From RXIX01 sp003989075 (GTDB taxonomy: Bacteria > Pseudomonadota > Gammaproteobacteria > Competibacterales > Competibacteraceae): a DNA stretch of 64,000 nt. Shown in pieces: positions 23,737-32,386 of the stretch. How positions within the stretch are numbered: position 1 is the stretch's first letter; each line of letters opens with the position of its first letter. The stretch is taken from positions 62,001 to 126,000 of the forward strand of contig JAKOYN010000061.1 in NCBI GenBank assembly GCA_029780415.1, read 5' to 3'. A model generated the notes under the pieces. That model had not been told where the DNA came from and ran no database searches. It saw only the letters and a list, made by a program, of their open reading frames with translations. The translations under genes were made by a program, and so were the position numbers.

Positions 23737-24054
23737 ATGAAGAGAACCCTGGTCGCTTTGCTGGCTCCGCCGGCTGCTGTTGTGCACTACGGTGCTGCAG
23801 CGCATACGGCAGCGCCGATTGGCGTGTTCTGGCTGGCCAGTCTGGCCGCCATCGCTTATGGCCTTGCTGACAGCAGCGCAGGGCTGCTGCTGGGGGGCGT
23901 GCTGCTGTGGCTGGCGGCTACGGTCTGGGCCCGCCTGGTCATTCGCGGTGTGGAGAGCGATCTGCTGCACGGCCCGGACAGCACGCACGATCATCAGGTG
24001 GAAGCGCGCCTTGATGATCCTGATCCAATCAGCGAGACGCGTAATCCGCGCTGA
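23737..24054 (+). CDS. Small membrane protein of unknown function
   Basis: A 105-residue protein with a GGAGGA ribosome binding site (about 23723-23728) upstream of the ATG at 23737. The first 60-65 residues hold two to three hydrophobic stretches (TLVALLAPPAAVV, IGVFWLASLAAIAYGL, LLLGGVLLWLAATVWARLVI). The tail is charged and His/Asp-rich (HGPDSTHDHQVEARLDDPDP). I do not recognise the family. It is convergent with secF and divergent from the response regulator. A short hairpin (GGGACC/GGTCCC, 24083-24102) lies between it and secF. Confidence 0.6.
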   Translation: MKRTLVALLAPPAAVVHYGAAAHTAAPIGVFWLASLAAIAYGLADSSAGLLLGGVLLWLAATVWARLVIRGVESDLLHGPDSTHDHQVEARLDDPDPISETRNPR

Positions 24055-24112
24055 GGCTGCAGAGCGCGGTAGCTGCGGCGTCGGGACCCACTCGGAGGTC
24101 CCGGTCGTGGTC

Positions 24113-25051
24113 TCAGGGTTGTTCGTCCGTCGCTTCCTTGGCGCGGGGCAGCAGATCCTCGCGGCTGATGCCCAGGTACAGGGCCGTAGCGCTGGCGATG
24201 TAGATCGACGAATAGGTGCCGACGACAATGCCGATGATCATGGCGATGGAGAAGCCGCGCATCACCGTGCCACCAAAGAAGTACAGCACGATCACCGAGA
24301 GCAGGGTCACGAAGCTGGTCATGGTGGTGCGCGACAGGGTTTCGTTGATCGAACCGTTCATGATCTCGACCACTGTGCCCTTACGCCGCTTGCGGAAGTT
24401 CTCGCGGATGCGGTCCAGCACGACCACAGTATCGTTAACCGAGTAGCCGATCACCGCCAGCACCGCCGCCAGCACGGTCAGGTCGAATTCAATCTGAAAC
24501 AGCGAGAACCAGCCGATGGTAAAGAGCACGTCATGCACGGTCGCGGCGATGGTGCCCACCGCCAGACGCCATTCAAAGCGGAACATGACGTAGACCAGAA
24601 TGCCAGCCAGTGCGCCCAGCGCCGCCAGGCCGCCCTGTTCCACCAGTTCCTGACCTACCTGCGGGCCGACGAACTCGGCGCGCACCAGAGTTGCGCCGCT
24701 GCCGTCGGGCGCGGCCTGCAGGGCATGCAGCACCTCGTTGCTCAGGGTGGCGGCATTGCGCTGATCATGCGGTGGAATGCGGATTAGCACCTCACGGACG
24801 GTGCCAAAGTGCTGGGTCTGGGCATCGCCGAAACCGGCTCCGGCCAGAGTTGCGCGCACCGTGGGGATTTCCACCGGCTGCGGGTACTGTACCTCGATCA
24901 CCGTGCCGCCGGTGAAGTCCAGCCCCAGGTTCATGCCCCGGATCAGCAGTGAGCCCACCGCGATCAGCAGCACCGCGATCGACCAGCCCATCGCCAGCCT
25001 GCGCCAGCGCATGAAGTCGATTTTCGTGTTGTAAAAGTCGAATTTCCACAT
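24113..25051 (-). CDS. secF: Protein translocase subunit SecF
   Basis: Inner-membrane component of the SecDF-YajC complex that drives late steps of Sec export with the proton motive force. 312 residues with six expected membrane segments. It shows the early GLDFTGGTVIEVQYPQP motif, the periplasmic P1-type region, and AVIGYSVNDTVVVLDRIREN plus TMTSFVTLLSVIVLYFFGG in the membrane core. It lies 19 bases after secD on the same strand, in the tgt-yajC-secD-secF order. Confidence 0.97.
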   Translation of the reverse strand: MWKFDFYNTKIDFMRWRRLAMGWSIAVLLIAVGSLLIRGMNLGLDFTGGTVIEVQYPQPVEIPTVRATLAGAGFGDAQTQHFGTVREVLIRIPPHDQRNAATLSNEVLHALQAAPDGSGATLVRAEFVGPQVGQELVEQGGLAALGALAGILVYVMFRFEWRLAVGTIAATVHDVLFTIGWFSLFQIEFDLTVLAAVLAVIGYSVNDTVVVLDRIRENFRKRRKGTVVEIMNGSINETLSRTTMTSFVTLLSVIVLYFFGGTVMRGFSIAMIIGIVVGTYSSIYIASATALYLGISREDLLPRAKEATDEQP

Positions 25052-25070
25052 GGCGGTTGTCCTTGCGCGC

Positions 25071-26942
25071 TCAGACCGACAGGGTTTGCAGCTTGCGGCC
25101 GCCGTAAAGAAGATTCACCAGCGCCCGCGACCCGGTGACCGCGGTGAACATCGAGGTCATGATGCCGATACTGAGGGTAACCGCGAAGCCCTTGATCGGG
25201 CCGGTGCCGAAGCCAAACAGCATGATCGCGGCGATCAGCGTGGTTAGATTGGAGTCGAGAATGGTGTCGAAGGCCCGGTCGAAACCGGCGTGAATCGCTG
25301 CCTGCGGGGTGTTGCCGTTCCGCAATTCTTCACGGATACGTTCATAGATCAGTACGTTGGCATCGACTGCCATGCCCATGGTCAGGACGATGCCGGCAAT
25401 GCCAGGCAGGGTGAGCGTGGCCTGCAGCATCGACAGCGCCGCCACCAGCAGCACCACGTTGGCGGCCAGCGCGGCGCTGGCGATAAGCCCAAAGCGGTTA
25501 TAGCGCCAGGTCATGAATGCGGCGATCACCAGCAGTGAAAGCGCCGCGGCGTTGAAGCCCTGGGTGATGTTTTCCTTGCCTGCGCTCGGGCCGACGGTGC
25601 GTTCCTCGATGATTTCAATCGGGCTGGCCAGGGCGCCGGCGCGCAGCAGCAGCGCCAGATTGCGGGCTTCGCGGGTGCTGTCCAGCCCGGTGATCTGGAA
25701 GCGCCGGCTGAGGCGGTCGCGGATGGTGGCGACGTTGATCACTTCCTCGACGGTGTAGGCGGTCTTTTTCAGCTCACCGTTGATGCGCTTGGTTTCGGTC
25801 TTGTTTTCGATGAACACCACGCCCATGCGCTTGCCGATATTGTCCTTGGTGGCGTCCTCGAAGCGCTTGGCGCCCTTGCCATCCAGGGTGACGAACACCG
25901 CCGCGCCGCCGCTTTGCTGGTCGAGTCCGGAAGCGGCGTCGACGATCGAGTCGCCGGTCAGCATCACCCGCTTTTGCAGCAGCACCGGCCGGCCGTTGCG
26001 ATCCTTGTACAGGCGTGAGTTGACCGGAATGCGCCCGCTGCTGGCGGCCTGATCCCAGTCGTTTTCCTCGTCAGCGAGGCGGAATTCCAGCGTGGCGGTC
26101 GCGCCGAGGATTTCCTTGGCGCGGGCAGTATCCTGCACGCCGGGCAACTGCACGACGATGCGGTCAGCACCCTGCTGCTGGATGATGGGTTCGGCGACGC
26201 CGAGTTCATTGACCCGGTTGCGCAGAGTGGTGATGTTCTGCTGCAGGGCAAAATCGCGCTTTTCCTTGATCTCAGGCTCGCTGAGCTTGAGCAGCAGGCT
26301 GAGCGCATCGGGCTCGCTCTGGGTCAGGTTGGACAGGTTCTTGCGCAGCAGCGTAGCGGCCTTGTCGCGCTCGGCGCCGTCCTTGAACTCGACCCGCACA
26401 CCACCGCCGGCCGCGCGTCCGACTGAGGCATACAGCACCTTGTCATTGCGCAACTGGCTGCGAATTTCGTCAACGTAGCTGTCCTCGATCTGCTTGACGG
26501 TGGCGTCCATATCCACTTGCATCAGGAAATGCACGCCGCCGCGCAGGTCTAGACCGAGATACATCGGATTCAGGCCGAGCGCGCGCATGAAACCCGGGGC
26601 TGCCGAGGCAAGGTTCAGGGCCACGACGTAATCGCGGCCAAGGCGGTCCTTGAGGATATCGGCAGCCTTGAGCTGCAGTTCCGAGTCAGCAAAGCGGATT
26701 AGCAGACGCCCGTTTTCCAGTTCCGTGCGCTTGTAGGACAGGCGGTCGGCATCAAGCAGGCCGACTACCCGGTCACGCAGAGCGGCATCGATCTGGATGG
26801 TTTCGCGGGTGCCGGAGATCTGCACCGCCGGGTCTTCGCCAAACAGATTGGGCAGCGCAAAAAGCAGTCCCCAGAGCATTACCAGCCCGATGAGCAGGTA
26901 TTTCCACCAGGGATATTGATTCAGAGTGTATGGAGTGGCCAT
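25071..26942 (-). CDS. secD: Protein translocase subunit SecD
   Basis: Large partner of SecF, 623 residues. One N-terminal membrane segment (YLLIGLVMLWGLLFALPNLF), then GLDLRGGVHFLMQVDM, the large periplasmic P1 domain, and a C-terminal block of five membrane segments with TLPGIAGIVLTMGMAVDANVLIYERIREE. The length matches gammaproteobacterial SecD. It sits between yajC (48 bases upstream) and secF. Confidence 0.97.
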   Translation of the reverse strand: MATPYTLNQYPWWKYLLIGLVMLWGLLFALPNLFGEDPAVQISGTRETIQIDAALRDRVVGLLDADRLSYKRTELENGRLLIRFADSELQLKAADILKDRLGRDYVVALNLASAAPGFMRALGLNPMYLGLDLRGGVHFLMQVDMDATVKQIEDSYVDEIRSQLRNDKVLYASVGRAAGGGVRVEFKDGAERDKAATLLRKNLSNLTQSEPDALSLLLKLSEPEIKEKRDFALQQNITTLRNRVNELGVAEPIIQQQGADRIVVQLPGVQDTARAKEILGATATLEFRLADEENDWDQAASSGRIPVNSRLYKDRNGRPVLLQKRVMLTGDSIVDAASGLDQQSGGAAVFVTLDGKGAKRFEDATKDNIGKRMGVVFIENKTETKRINGELKKTAYTVEEVINVATIRDRLSRRFQITGLDSTREARNLALLLRAGALASPIEIIEERTVGPSAGKENITQGFNAAALSLLVIAAFMTWRYNRFGLIASAALAANVVLLVAALSMLQATLTLPGIAGIVLTMGMAVDANVLIYERIREELRNGNTPQAAIHAGFDRAFDTILDSNLTTLIAAIMLFGFGTGPIKGFAVTLSIGIMTSMFTAVTGSRALVNLLYGGRKLQTLSV

Positions 26943-26990
26943 GGCACGGCGGTTTCCGCGAGGCGCCGCAAGGGCGCGATGAGGGAAGCG

Positions 26991-27341
26991 TTACAGGGAA
27001 CCTTTGCAGGTGCCCTTGGGCATCAGAGAGCCGACCGCCTGTTTCTGGATGCGGACCTGCACGCCCTCGGCAACTTCCAGTTGCACGAAGTTTTCGCCAA
27101 CGTCAGTGATGCGGCCGAGCACGCCGCCGCCGGTGACGATCTCGTCGCCTTTCTTGAGCGCCTCGACCATCTGCTTGTGTTCCTTGGCGCGCTTGGTCTG
27201 CGGGCGGATCAGCAGGAAGTAAAAGGCACCGATCAGGATAATGGGAAAGAGCAGATTCATCAGGCCCATTTCGGCGCCGCCGGGCGCACCGGCAGCCTGA
27301 GCAGCGGCGGTGGGGATCAGCAGGTTCAGCAGGCTTTCCAT
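26991..27341 (-). CDS. yajC: Preprotein translocase accessory subunit YajC
   Basis: Small single-span membrane protein of the SecDF-YajC complex, 116 residues. A hydrophobic segment (LMNLLFPIILIGAFYFLLI) is followed by the conserved RPQTKRAKEHKQMVEALKKG and the beta-rich cytoplasmic domain with VTGGGVLGRITDV. The operon position between tgt and secD is canonical, but the gap to tgt (204 bases) is large enough to hold a separate promoter. Confidence 0.96.
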   Translation of the reverse strand: MESLLNLLIPTAAAQAAGAPGGAEMGLMNLLFPIILIGAFYFLLIRPQTKRAKEHKQMVEALKKGDEIVTGGGVLGRITDVGENFVQLEVAEGVQVRIQKQAVGSLMPKGTCKGSL

Positions 27342-27545
27342 CGGGACTCCTCGTTTTAGGTTGGCTCCCTGTGCCCGGTTGCGCAGCGCGGTGGCCTGAT
27401 GGCGGCAGCGCGGACAGCGGGCATGTGTGCGGGGCGGGCGGGATCGTTGTTAAAGCGCGGCATTATACACGGGATGCGCGGCCGGGCGTGCGACCGTGGC
27501 GTGCTGGCCTGCGTGGCCGCGTGTCGGCAGACGGCGGTATCAGCG

Positions 27546-28658
27546 CTATTCCCGCACTGCAGCCTGCCGGCGCCGCTCGTAAAACATGGCGATGAAGGCA
27601 TCCAGGCGCTGTTCAGCGATCGCGGCACGCAACTGGCGCATCAGGTCCTGATAGTAATAAAGATTGTGAATGGTATTCAGACGCGCGCCGAGAATTTCAT
27701 TGCATTTGTCCAGATGGCGCAAATAGGCGCGGCTGTAATGCTGGCAGGTGTAGCAGCCGCAGCTTTCATCCACGGGTCGGGTGTCGCTCTGGTAGCGGCT
27801 GTTGCGGATGCGCACATCACCGTAATGGGTGAAGAGATGGCCGTTGCGGGCATTGCGGGTGGGCATCACGCAATCGAACATATCCACGCCCCGGCGCACC
27901 GATTCAACGATATCCTCGGGCTTGCCAACGCCCATCAGATAGCGCGGCGCATGCTCCGGCAGCAGCGGCACGGTGCAGTCCAGCATGGCCAGCCGTTCCG
28001 CCAGCGGCTCGCCGACGGCCAGTCCGCCGATTGCGTAGCCGTCAAAGCCGATCTCGCCCAGACCAGCGGCGGAGATCTGGCGCAACTGCGGGTACATGCC
28101 GCCCTGCACGATGCCAAACAGCGCCGCTGGGTTATCGCCATGCGCGATTTTGCTGCGCCGCGCCCAGCGCAGCGACAGTTCCATGGACGCGCGCGCTGCG
28201 CTCTCGGTGGCCGGGTAGGGCGTACACTCGTCGAAGATCATCACGATGTCCGAGCCCAGCGCCCGTTGTACCGCCATGGATTCCTCCGGGCCGAGGAACA
28301 CCAGACGGCCATCCACCGGTGATTGAAACTTCACCCCGGCTTCGCTGATCTTGCGGATTGCCGCCAGACTGAACACCTGAAAGCCGCCCGAATCGGTCAG
28401 AATCGGCCCGTCCCAGTGCATGAAATCATGCAGATCGCCGTGCTGGCGAATGATTGAGGTGCCGGGGCGCAGCATCAGGTGGAAGGTGTTGCCGAGGATG
28501 ATTTCGGCGCCGATGGTGCGCAGTTCCTCTGGGGTCATGGCCTTGACGGTGCCATAGGTGCCAACGGGCATGAAGGTAGGTGTTTCCACCGTGCCGCGGG
28601 CAAAACGCAGTTGACCACGCCGGGCGGCGCCATCGGTTTGGGAGCAGTGAAAGTGCAT
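27546..28658 (-). CDS. tgt: Queuine tRNA-ribosyltransferase Tgt
   Basis: Exchanges guanine for preQ1 at position 34 of GUN tRNAs. 370 residues with the family motifs TPTFMPVGTYGTVKAM (nearly), LTDSGGFQVFSL with the catalytic Asp region, IGGLAVGEP, DCVMPTRNARNG and the zinc site CGCYTCQHYSRAYLRHL. queA, which often precedes tgt, is not adjacent; a divergent DUF192 gene lies there. queG elsewhere in the window completes the pathway's last step. Confidence 0.97.
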   Translation of the reverse strand: MHFHCSQTDGAARRGQLRFARGTVETPTFMPVGTYGTVKAMTPEELRTIGAEIILGNTFHLMLRPGTSIIRQHGDLHDFMHWDGPILTDSGGFQVFSLAAIRKISEAGVKFQSPVDGRLVFLGPEESMAVQRALGSDIVMIFDECTPYPATESAARASMELSLRWARRSKIAHGDNPAALFGIVQGGMYPQLRQISAAGLGEIGFDGYAIGGLAVGEPLAERLAMLDCTVPLLPEHAPRYLMGVGKPEDIVESVRRGVDMFDCVMPTRNARNGHLFTHYGDVRIRNSRYQSDTRPVDESCGCYTCQHYSRAYLRHLDKCNEILGARLNTIHNLYYYQDLMRQLRAAIAEQRLDAFIAMFYERRRQAAVRE

Positions 28659-28759
28659 GGGCGGATCGGTTTAGGTCATGGAGATCGGCGGTAAAGGGCG
28701 TTATCTTGGCGGCAACACAGTCTGCCTGGCAAGGCGCGGCGGTCAGGAATGCGAAGAGG

Positions 28760-29224
28760 ATGCAGGTAGTGAACAGAGAATCGAGGGTGCAGGCGTGGCG
28801 TACAGCGGGCCGGATGCTGCTCATTGTGGTCGCGCTGGCCGGCAGTGGTGCGATGGCGCGTGACATGCTGCGCGTGGGGGTGGGCGCAGCCCAGTTTAAC
28901 GTCGAGCTGGCGCGAACGCCTGCGCAGCGGCAGCGTGGCCTGATGTTCCGCCAGGATATGCCGCGTGAGAGCGGTATGTTGTTCATGCAGGAAGCGGGGC
29001 CGGCGGTATTCTGGATGAAGAACACCCACATTCCGCTGGATATCCTCTATTTCGATGCCGAGGGTCGCCTGCTGGAGATTGTCGCTGCTGCCCCGCCCTG
29101 CCATACGCCTGAGTGTCCGCTGTATCCGAGCACTTCGGCGGCGGTGCGCTATATCCTGGAAATCAATGCCGGCGAGGCTGCGCGGCGCGGTATCCAGGCT
29201 GGCGATCGCCTGGTGCTGCCGTGA
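28760..29224 (+). CDS. DUF192 family protein, probably exported
   Basis: A protein of about 154 residues with an N-terminal hydrophobic signal (MLLIVVALAGSGAMA) and the DUF192 core: QRGLMFRQDMP, GMLFMQEAGPAVFWMKNT, then IPLDILYFDAEGRL and a C-terminal GDRLVLP. The family is widespread and its function is not established. The start is ambiguous: ATG at 28760 sits right against AGAGG, while the in-frame GTG at 28769 has better spacing. It is divergent from tgt. Confidence 0.85.
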   Translation: MQVVNRESRVQAWRTAGRMLLIVVALAGSGAMARDMLRVGVGAAQFNVELARTPAQRQRGLMFRQDMPRESGMLFMQEAGPAVFWMKNTHIPLDILYFDAEGRLLEIVAAAPPCHTPECPLYPSTSAAVRYILEINAGEAARRGIQAGDRLVLP

Positions 29225-29318
29225 TTCAGGGTGGATGCGGCCCGGGATTTCCCTAGGAAAAGGCAGGGATCTGTTTCACAATGACCGGACTTCAGCACGA
29301 AATGCATGGGTGGACATT

Positions 29319-29691
29319 CTTGACCTCCTCCCCGCCCGCCGCCTACGCGGGGGCAGGCTCTGAAGGACGGGGATTCCTGAGCTCACAATCAGGGTTTTCT
29401 GTTTCACTGAGGATTGCCCAGAGGAGCTAAGGCTTGGTTTTCGCCGATTGGATTCCCCAGAGTAGGGAGTCTTACGCGGTTCGAACCGCAGCCGGCAACT
29501 CCCCCAGGCTTCGCCGTGAGCTCAGCCGAACGGTCTCACATCCTCTCCACAGACTTCACATCCCGCCCGCCCGGCGGTAGGTCTTGAATAGGAGACGTTG
29601 AAGATGCTACCGAAAAGAGCGGTGCTTAAACAGTTCCCACGAGGGGGACTGCCGCGCCGTCCGCTATTCCTCCCCGCCCTGAAGGACGGGG
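29319..29691. mobile_element. Relic or non-autonomous element with IS200/IS605-type ends
   Basis: Two related hairpins bracket about 370 bases without a transposase gene. The right one (29672-29691) pairs CCCCGCCC with GGACGGGG around TGAA. The left one (29330-29372) has the same outer arms and ends GAAGGACGGGG, with an extra GC-rich stem inserted inside. Such hairpins followed by GATTCC or GTCTC are typical subterminal palindromes of IS200/IS605 and TnpB-only elements. CTTGAC sits just left of the left hairpin, similar to the T-rich target pentamers of this family. A 14-base palindrome GCGGTTCGAACCGC (29476-29489) lies inside. The interior may be a decayed omega-RNA/right-end region. Family assignment is by resemblance only. 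Confidence 0.55.
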
Positions 29692-29711
29692 TCTCTCGCG
29701 GAGAATCCTGA
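29604..29711 (+). CDS. Candidate 35-codon leader ORF coupled to the debranching enzyme
   Basis: ATG at 29604 is preceded by TAGGAGACGTTGAAG, a good ribosome binding site. The frame reads MLPKRAVLKQFPRGGLPRRP and continues through the right hairpin of the IS-like element to a TGA at 29709-29711. That stop overlaps the start of the glycogen-debranching gene (TGATG). The peptide is basic and Pro-rich and has no recognised domain. It may be accidental, but the coupling geometry is precise. Confidence 0.3.
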   Translation: MLPKRAVLKQFPRGGLPRRPLFLPALKDGVSRGES

Positions 29712-31753
29712 TGAACAGCGCGTTACCCCATTTGATCCGCTGCGGTCGGGCCTTGTGCGGCGACCTGGTGCAGGCGGAACGGCGTGAGTGGTGGCTGAGC
29801 AATGGCCTGGGCGGCTATGCGTCTGGAACCGTCGCCGGCACGCTGACCCGGCGCTATCACGGCCTGCTGGTTGCGCCGGTGCGGCCGCCGCTCGGGCGCT
29901 GGCTGGTGTTCGCCAAGGCCGATGCCACCCTGGTGGATGGCGGGCGTGAGATTGCGCTGTTCAGCAATCGCTGGGCCGGTGGCGTGGTCAGTCCCCATGG
30001 CTATGTGCATCTGGAATCCTTCCGGCTGGAAGGGCGGATGCCGGTTTGGCGCTATGCCATCGGCGATGTGGTGCTGGAGCAGCGCATCTGGCTGGAGCCG
30101 GGCGCGCATACCACCTATGTGGCGTGGCGATTGGCGCCGGGTACGGTGAACCGTGAGCTGAAACTGCGCGTGCGGCTGCTGGTCAATGGCCGCGATCATC
30201 ACGAGAGCACCCATATGGCCGCTTTCCAGCCGGTACTGGAGGCGCCGGATCCGGCGCAGCGTCTGGTGCATACCGAGGCGTGCAGCCTGCGTCTGCTGGC
30301 GGTTGGCGGTACGATCGTCGATGGCGTCAACTGGTTCGAGAATTTCGACTTGCCCATCGAGCGTGAGCGTGGCCTGGCGCATCGCGATCACCATTTCTGC
30401 CTCGGTGAGGCGGTGCTCAGTCTGCGCGCCGATGCCTGGAGCGGCGTGGTGGGCAGCCTGCACGCCGAGTGCGTGCCGGATCTGGATGCGGCCCTGGAGC
30501 GTTTTCAGGCCCGGGATGTGAATCTGCTGCGGCAGGCGGCTACCGTGCGGCCTGCCGTGGCGGCGCTGCCCGCGTGGATTCAGCAGTTGCTGCTGGCCGC
30601 CGACAGTTTCCTGTTCTCCCGGCCCTTACCGGATCTGCCCGATGGCGAATCGGTGATTGCCGGCTATCCCTGGTTTGGCGACTGGGGCCGCGACACCATG
30701 ATTGCCCTGCCGGGGCTGACGCTGGCCACGGGCCGCTACGATATTGCGCGGCGCATCCTACGCACCTTCGCCCGCTTCGCTGATCAGGGCATGCTGCCCA
30801 ATCTATTCTCTGCTGCTGGCGAGCCGCTCGCCTACAACACTGCCGATGCCGCACTGTGGTACATCGAGGCCTGGCGCGCCTATATGGAGGCTAGCGACGA
30901 CACCGCGACCCTGGCCGAAGTATTCCCGGTGCTGCAGGAAATCATTGCCTGGCACATCTCCGGCACCCGCTATGGCATTGGCGTTGACGAGAATGACAGC
31001 CTGCTGCGCGCCGGCGAGCCGGGCCTGCAACTGACCTGGATGGATGCCAAGCTTGGCGACTGGGTGGTGACGCCGCGTATCGGCAAGCCGGTGGAAATCA
31101 ACGCGCTCTGGTACAACGCGCTGCTGAGCGTGGCCAGCTTTGCGCGCCGTCTGGGCCAATCGCCGATGTTCTATGCTGATCTGGCCGCCGAGGTGCGCTG
31201 CGGTTTCCGCCGCTTCGTGCGTCCCGATGGTGAAGGTCTGTTCGATGTCCTCGACGGTCCCGAGGGCGATGATGCGCGGGTGCGTCCCAACCAGCTGCTG
31301 GCGGTCAGCCTGCATCACAGTCCGCTTGATCTGGCAGCGCGCAAGGCAGTGGTGCGGGTCTGTGGCCGCGAATTGCTGACCTCTCACGGCCTGCGCACGC
31401 TGGCGCCGCGCCACGGCGAGTTCTGTCCCTATTACATCGGCAATCTGCAGGAGCGTGATGGCGCCTATCACCAGGGCACGGTGTGGGCCTGGCTGCTGGG
31501 GCATTACGCGCTGGCCGATTATCAGGTGCATGGTGATGCGGCCCTGGCGCAATCCTGGCTGGAGCCGATCGGTGATCACCTGAGTGATGCCGGGCTGGGC
31601 ATGGTGAGTGAAATCTTTGATGGCGCGCCACCCCATCAGCCGCGTGGTACGCCGGCGCAGGCCTGGTCGGTGGCCTGTACTCTGGAGGCCTGGCTGCGTC
31701 TGGAGCGGCTCAAGAACGCGCGGAATGTAGCGGCCCCGGCAGCGGCTTCTTAG
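29711..31753 (+). CDS. Glycogen-debranching enzyme (amylo-alpha-1,6-glucosidase, GH133 type)
   Basis: A 680-residue enzyme that hydrolyses alpha-1,6 branches of glycogen. The N-terminal beta-rich domain begins with the family signature WWLSNGLGGYASGTVAGTLT and RRYHGLLVAP. The (alpha/alpha)6 catalytic domain contains GYPWFGDWGRDTMIALPG, YNTADAALWYIEAW, and LTWMDAKLGDWVVTPRIGKP. This resembles the short archaeal/bacterial debranching enzymes, not GlgX. GGAGAA upstream of the ATG abuts the IS-like hairpin. No other glycogen gene is adjacent. With the phasin gene it points to storage-polymer metabolism. Confidence 0.92.
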   Translation: MNSALPHLIRCGRALCGDLVQAERREWWLSNGLGGYASGTVAGTLTRRYHGLLVAPVRPPLGRWLVFAKADATLVDGGREIALFSNRWAGGVVSPHGYVHLESFRLEGRMPVWRYAIGDVVLEQRIWLEPGAHTTYVAWRLAPGTVNRELKLRVRLLVNGRDHHESTHMAAFQPVLEAPDPAQRLVHTEACSLRLLAVGGTIVDGVNWFENFDLPIERERGLAHRDHHFCLGEAVLSLRADAWSGVVGSLHAECVPDLDAALERFQARDVNLLRQAATVRPAVAALPAWIQQLLLAADSFLFSRPLPDLPDGESVIAGYPWFGDWGRDTMIALPGLTLATGRYDIARRILRTFARFADQGMLPNLFSAAGEPLAYNTADAALWYIEAWRAYMEASDDTATLAEVFPVLQEIIAWHISGTRYGIGVDENDSLLRAGEPGLQLTWMDAKLGDWVVTPRIGKPVEINALWYNALLSVASFARRLGQSPMFYADLAAEVRCGFRRFVRPDGEGLFDVLDGPEGDDARVRPNQLLAVSLHHSPLDLAARKAVVRVCGRELLTSHGLRTLAPRHGEFCPYYIGNLQERDGAYHQGTVWAWLLGHYALADYQVHGDAALAQSWLEPIGDHLSDAGLGMVSEIFDGAPPHQPRGTPAQAWSVACTLEAWLRLERLKNARNVAAPAAAS

Positions 31754-31992
31754 TGCAGGCGCTTTACTCGGAGGACGATGCAGAGGCTGCCCGTCGTTCT
31801 CCGGGCGAGACAAGCGCTTATCAGCAGGGCATGTGGATCAGCACCGGCAATGCGCGTGATTTGTGCTCTGCGCAGTGCTGCGCAGATGGATTGCGACTGG
31901 TGATGCTGTCGCGCTGATGCCAGCGGGTCACGTTTCAAACAGGGAATGCTGAACGCATCGAGAGAACAGGCGGGGTTTGATACATGCGGAAT

Positions 31993-32069
<77 letters not shown>

Positions 32070-32088
32070 CATGAAGAGGAGCGTTAGA

Positions 32089-32241
32089 TTAACCTAATGG
32101 TAGCGGCGCGTCCAGCACCGGATCATGATCCCAACGCTGCGCCACCCGGTCGTGATAGCCGGTTTTCAGGCCAGTGCAAACAACGATATAATCAAAACGG
32201 TTAGCGTTACCCCAACACGTATCAAAAGAGCAAAATCCAAA
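32089..32241 (-). pseudogene. Possible C-terminal gene remnant
   Basis: Between the tRNA and the cytochrome gene an open frame of about 50 codons ends at a TAA (32089) but has no start codon. The last part reads FDYIVVCTGLKTGYHDRVAQ followed by RWDHDPVLDAPLPLG, which looks like real protein. The hydrophobic-strand-CTG pattern recalls the second nucleotide motif of FAD/NAD-dependent enzymes. It is preceded in frame by stops, consistent with a truncated gene. The family is not identified. The rest of 32242-32386 shows nothing I can support. Confidence 0.35.
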
Positions 32242-32386
32242 TCAAAACGTTCCCGCCCGCCCCATTGACCATGACCACGCACACGTCCCCGGCCCCGTCT
32301 GTTCGGGGTCAGCAGGCGGACACCCTGTGCGCAGCCGGATGATTGGGGATGCGCGAGTCGAAAAATGCGTTCAGTGAGGTGAGAGT

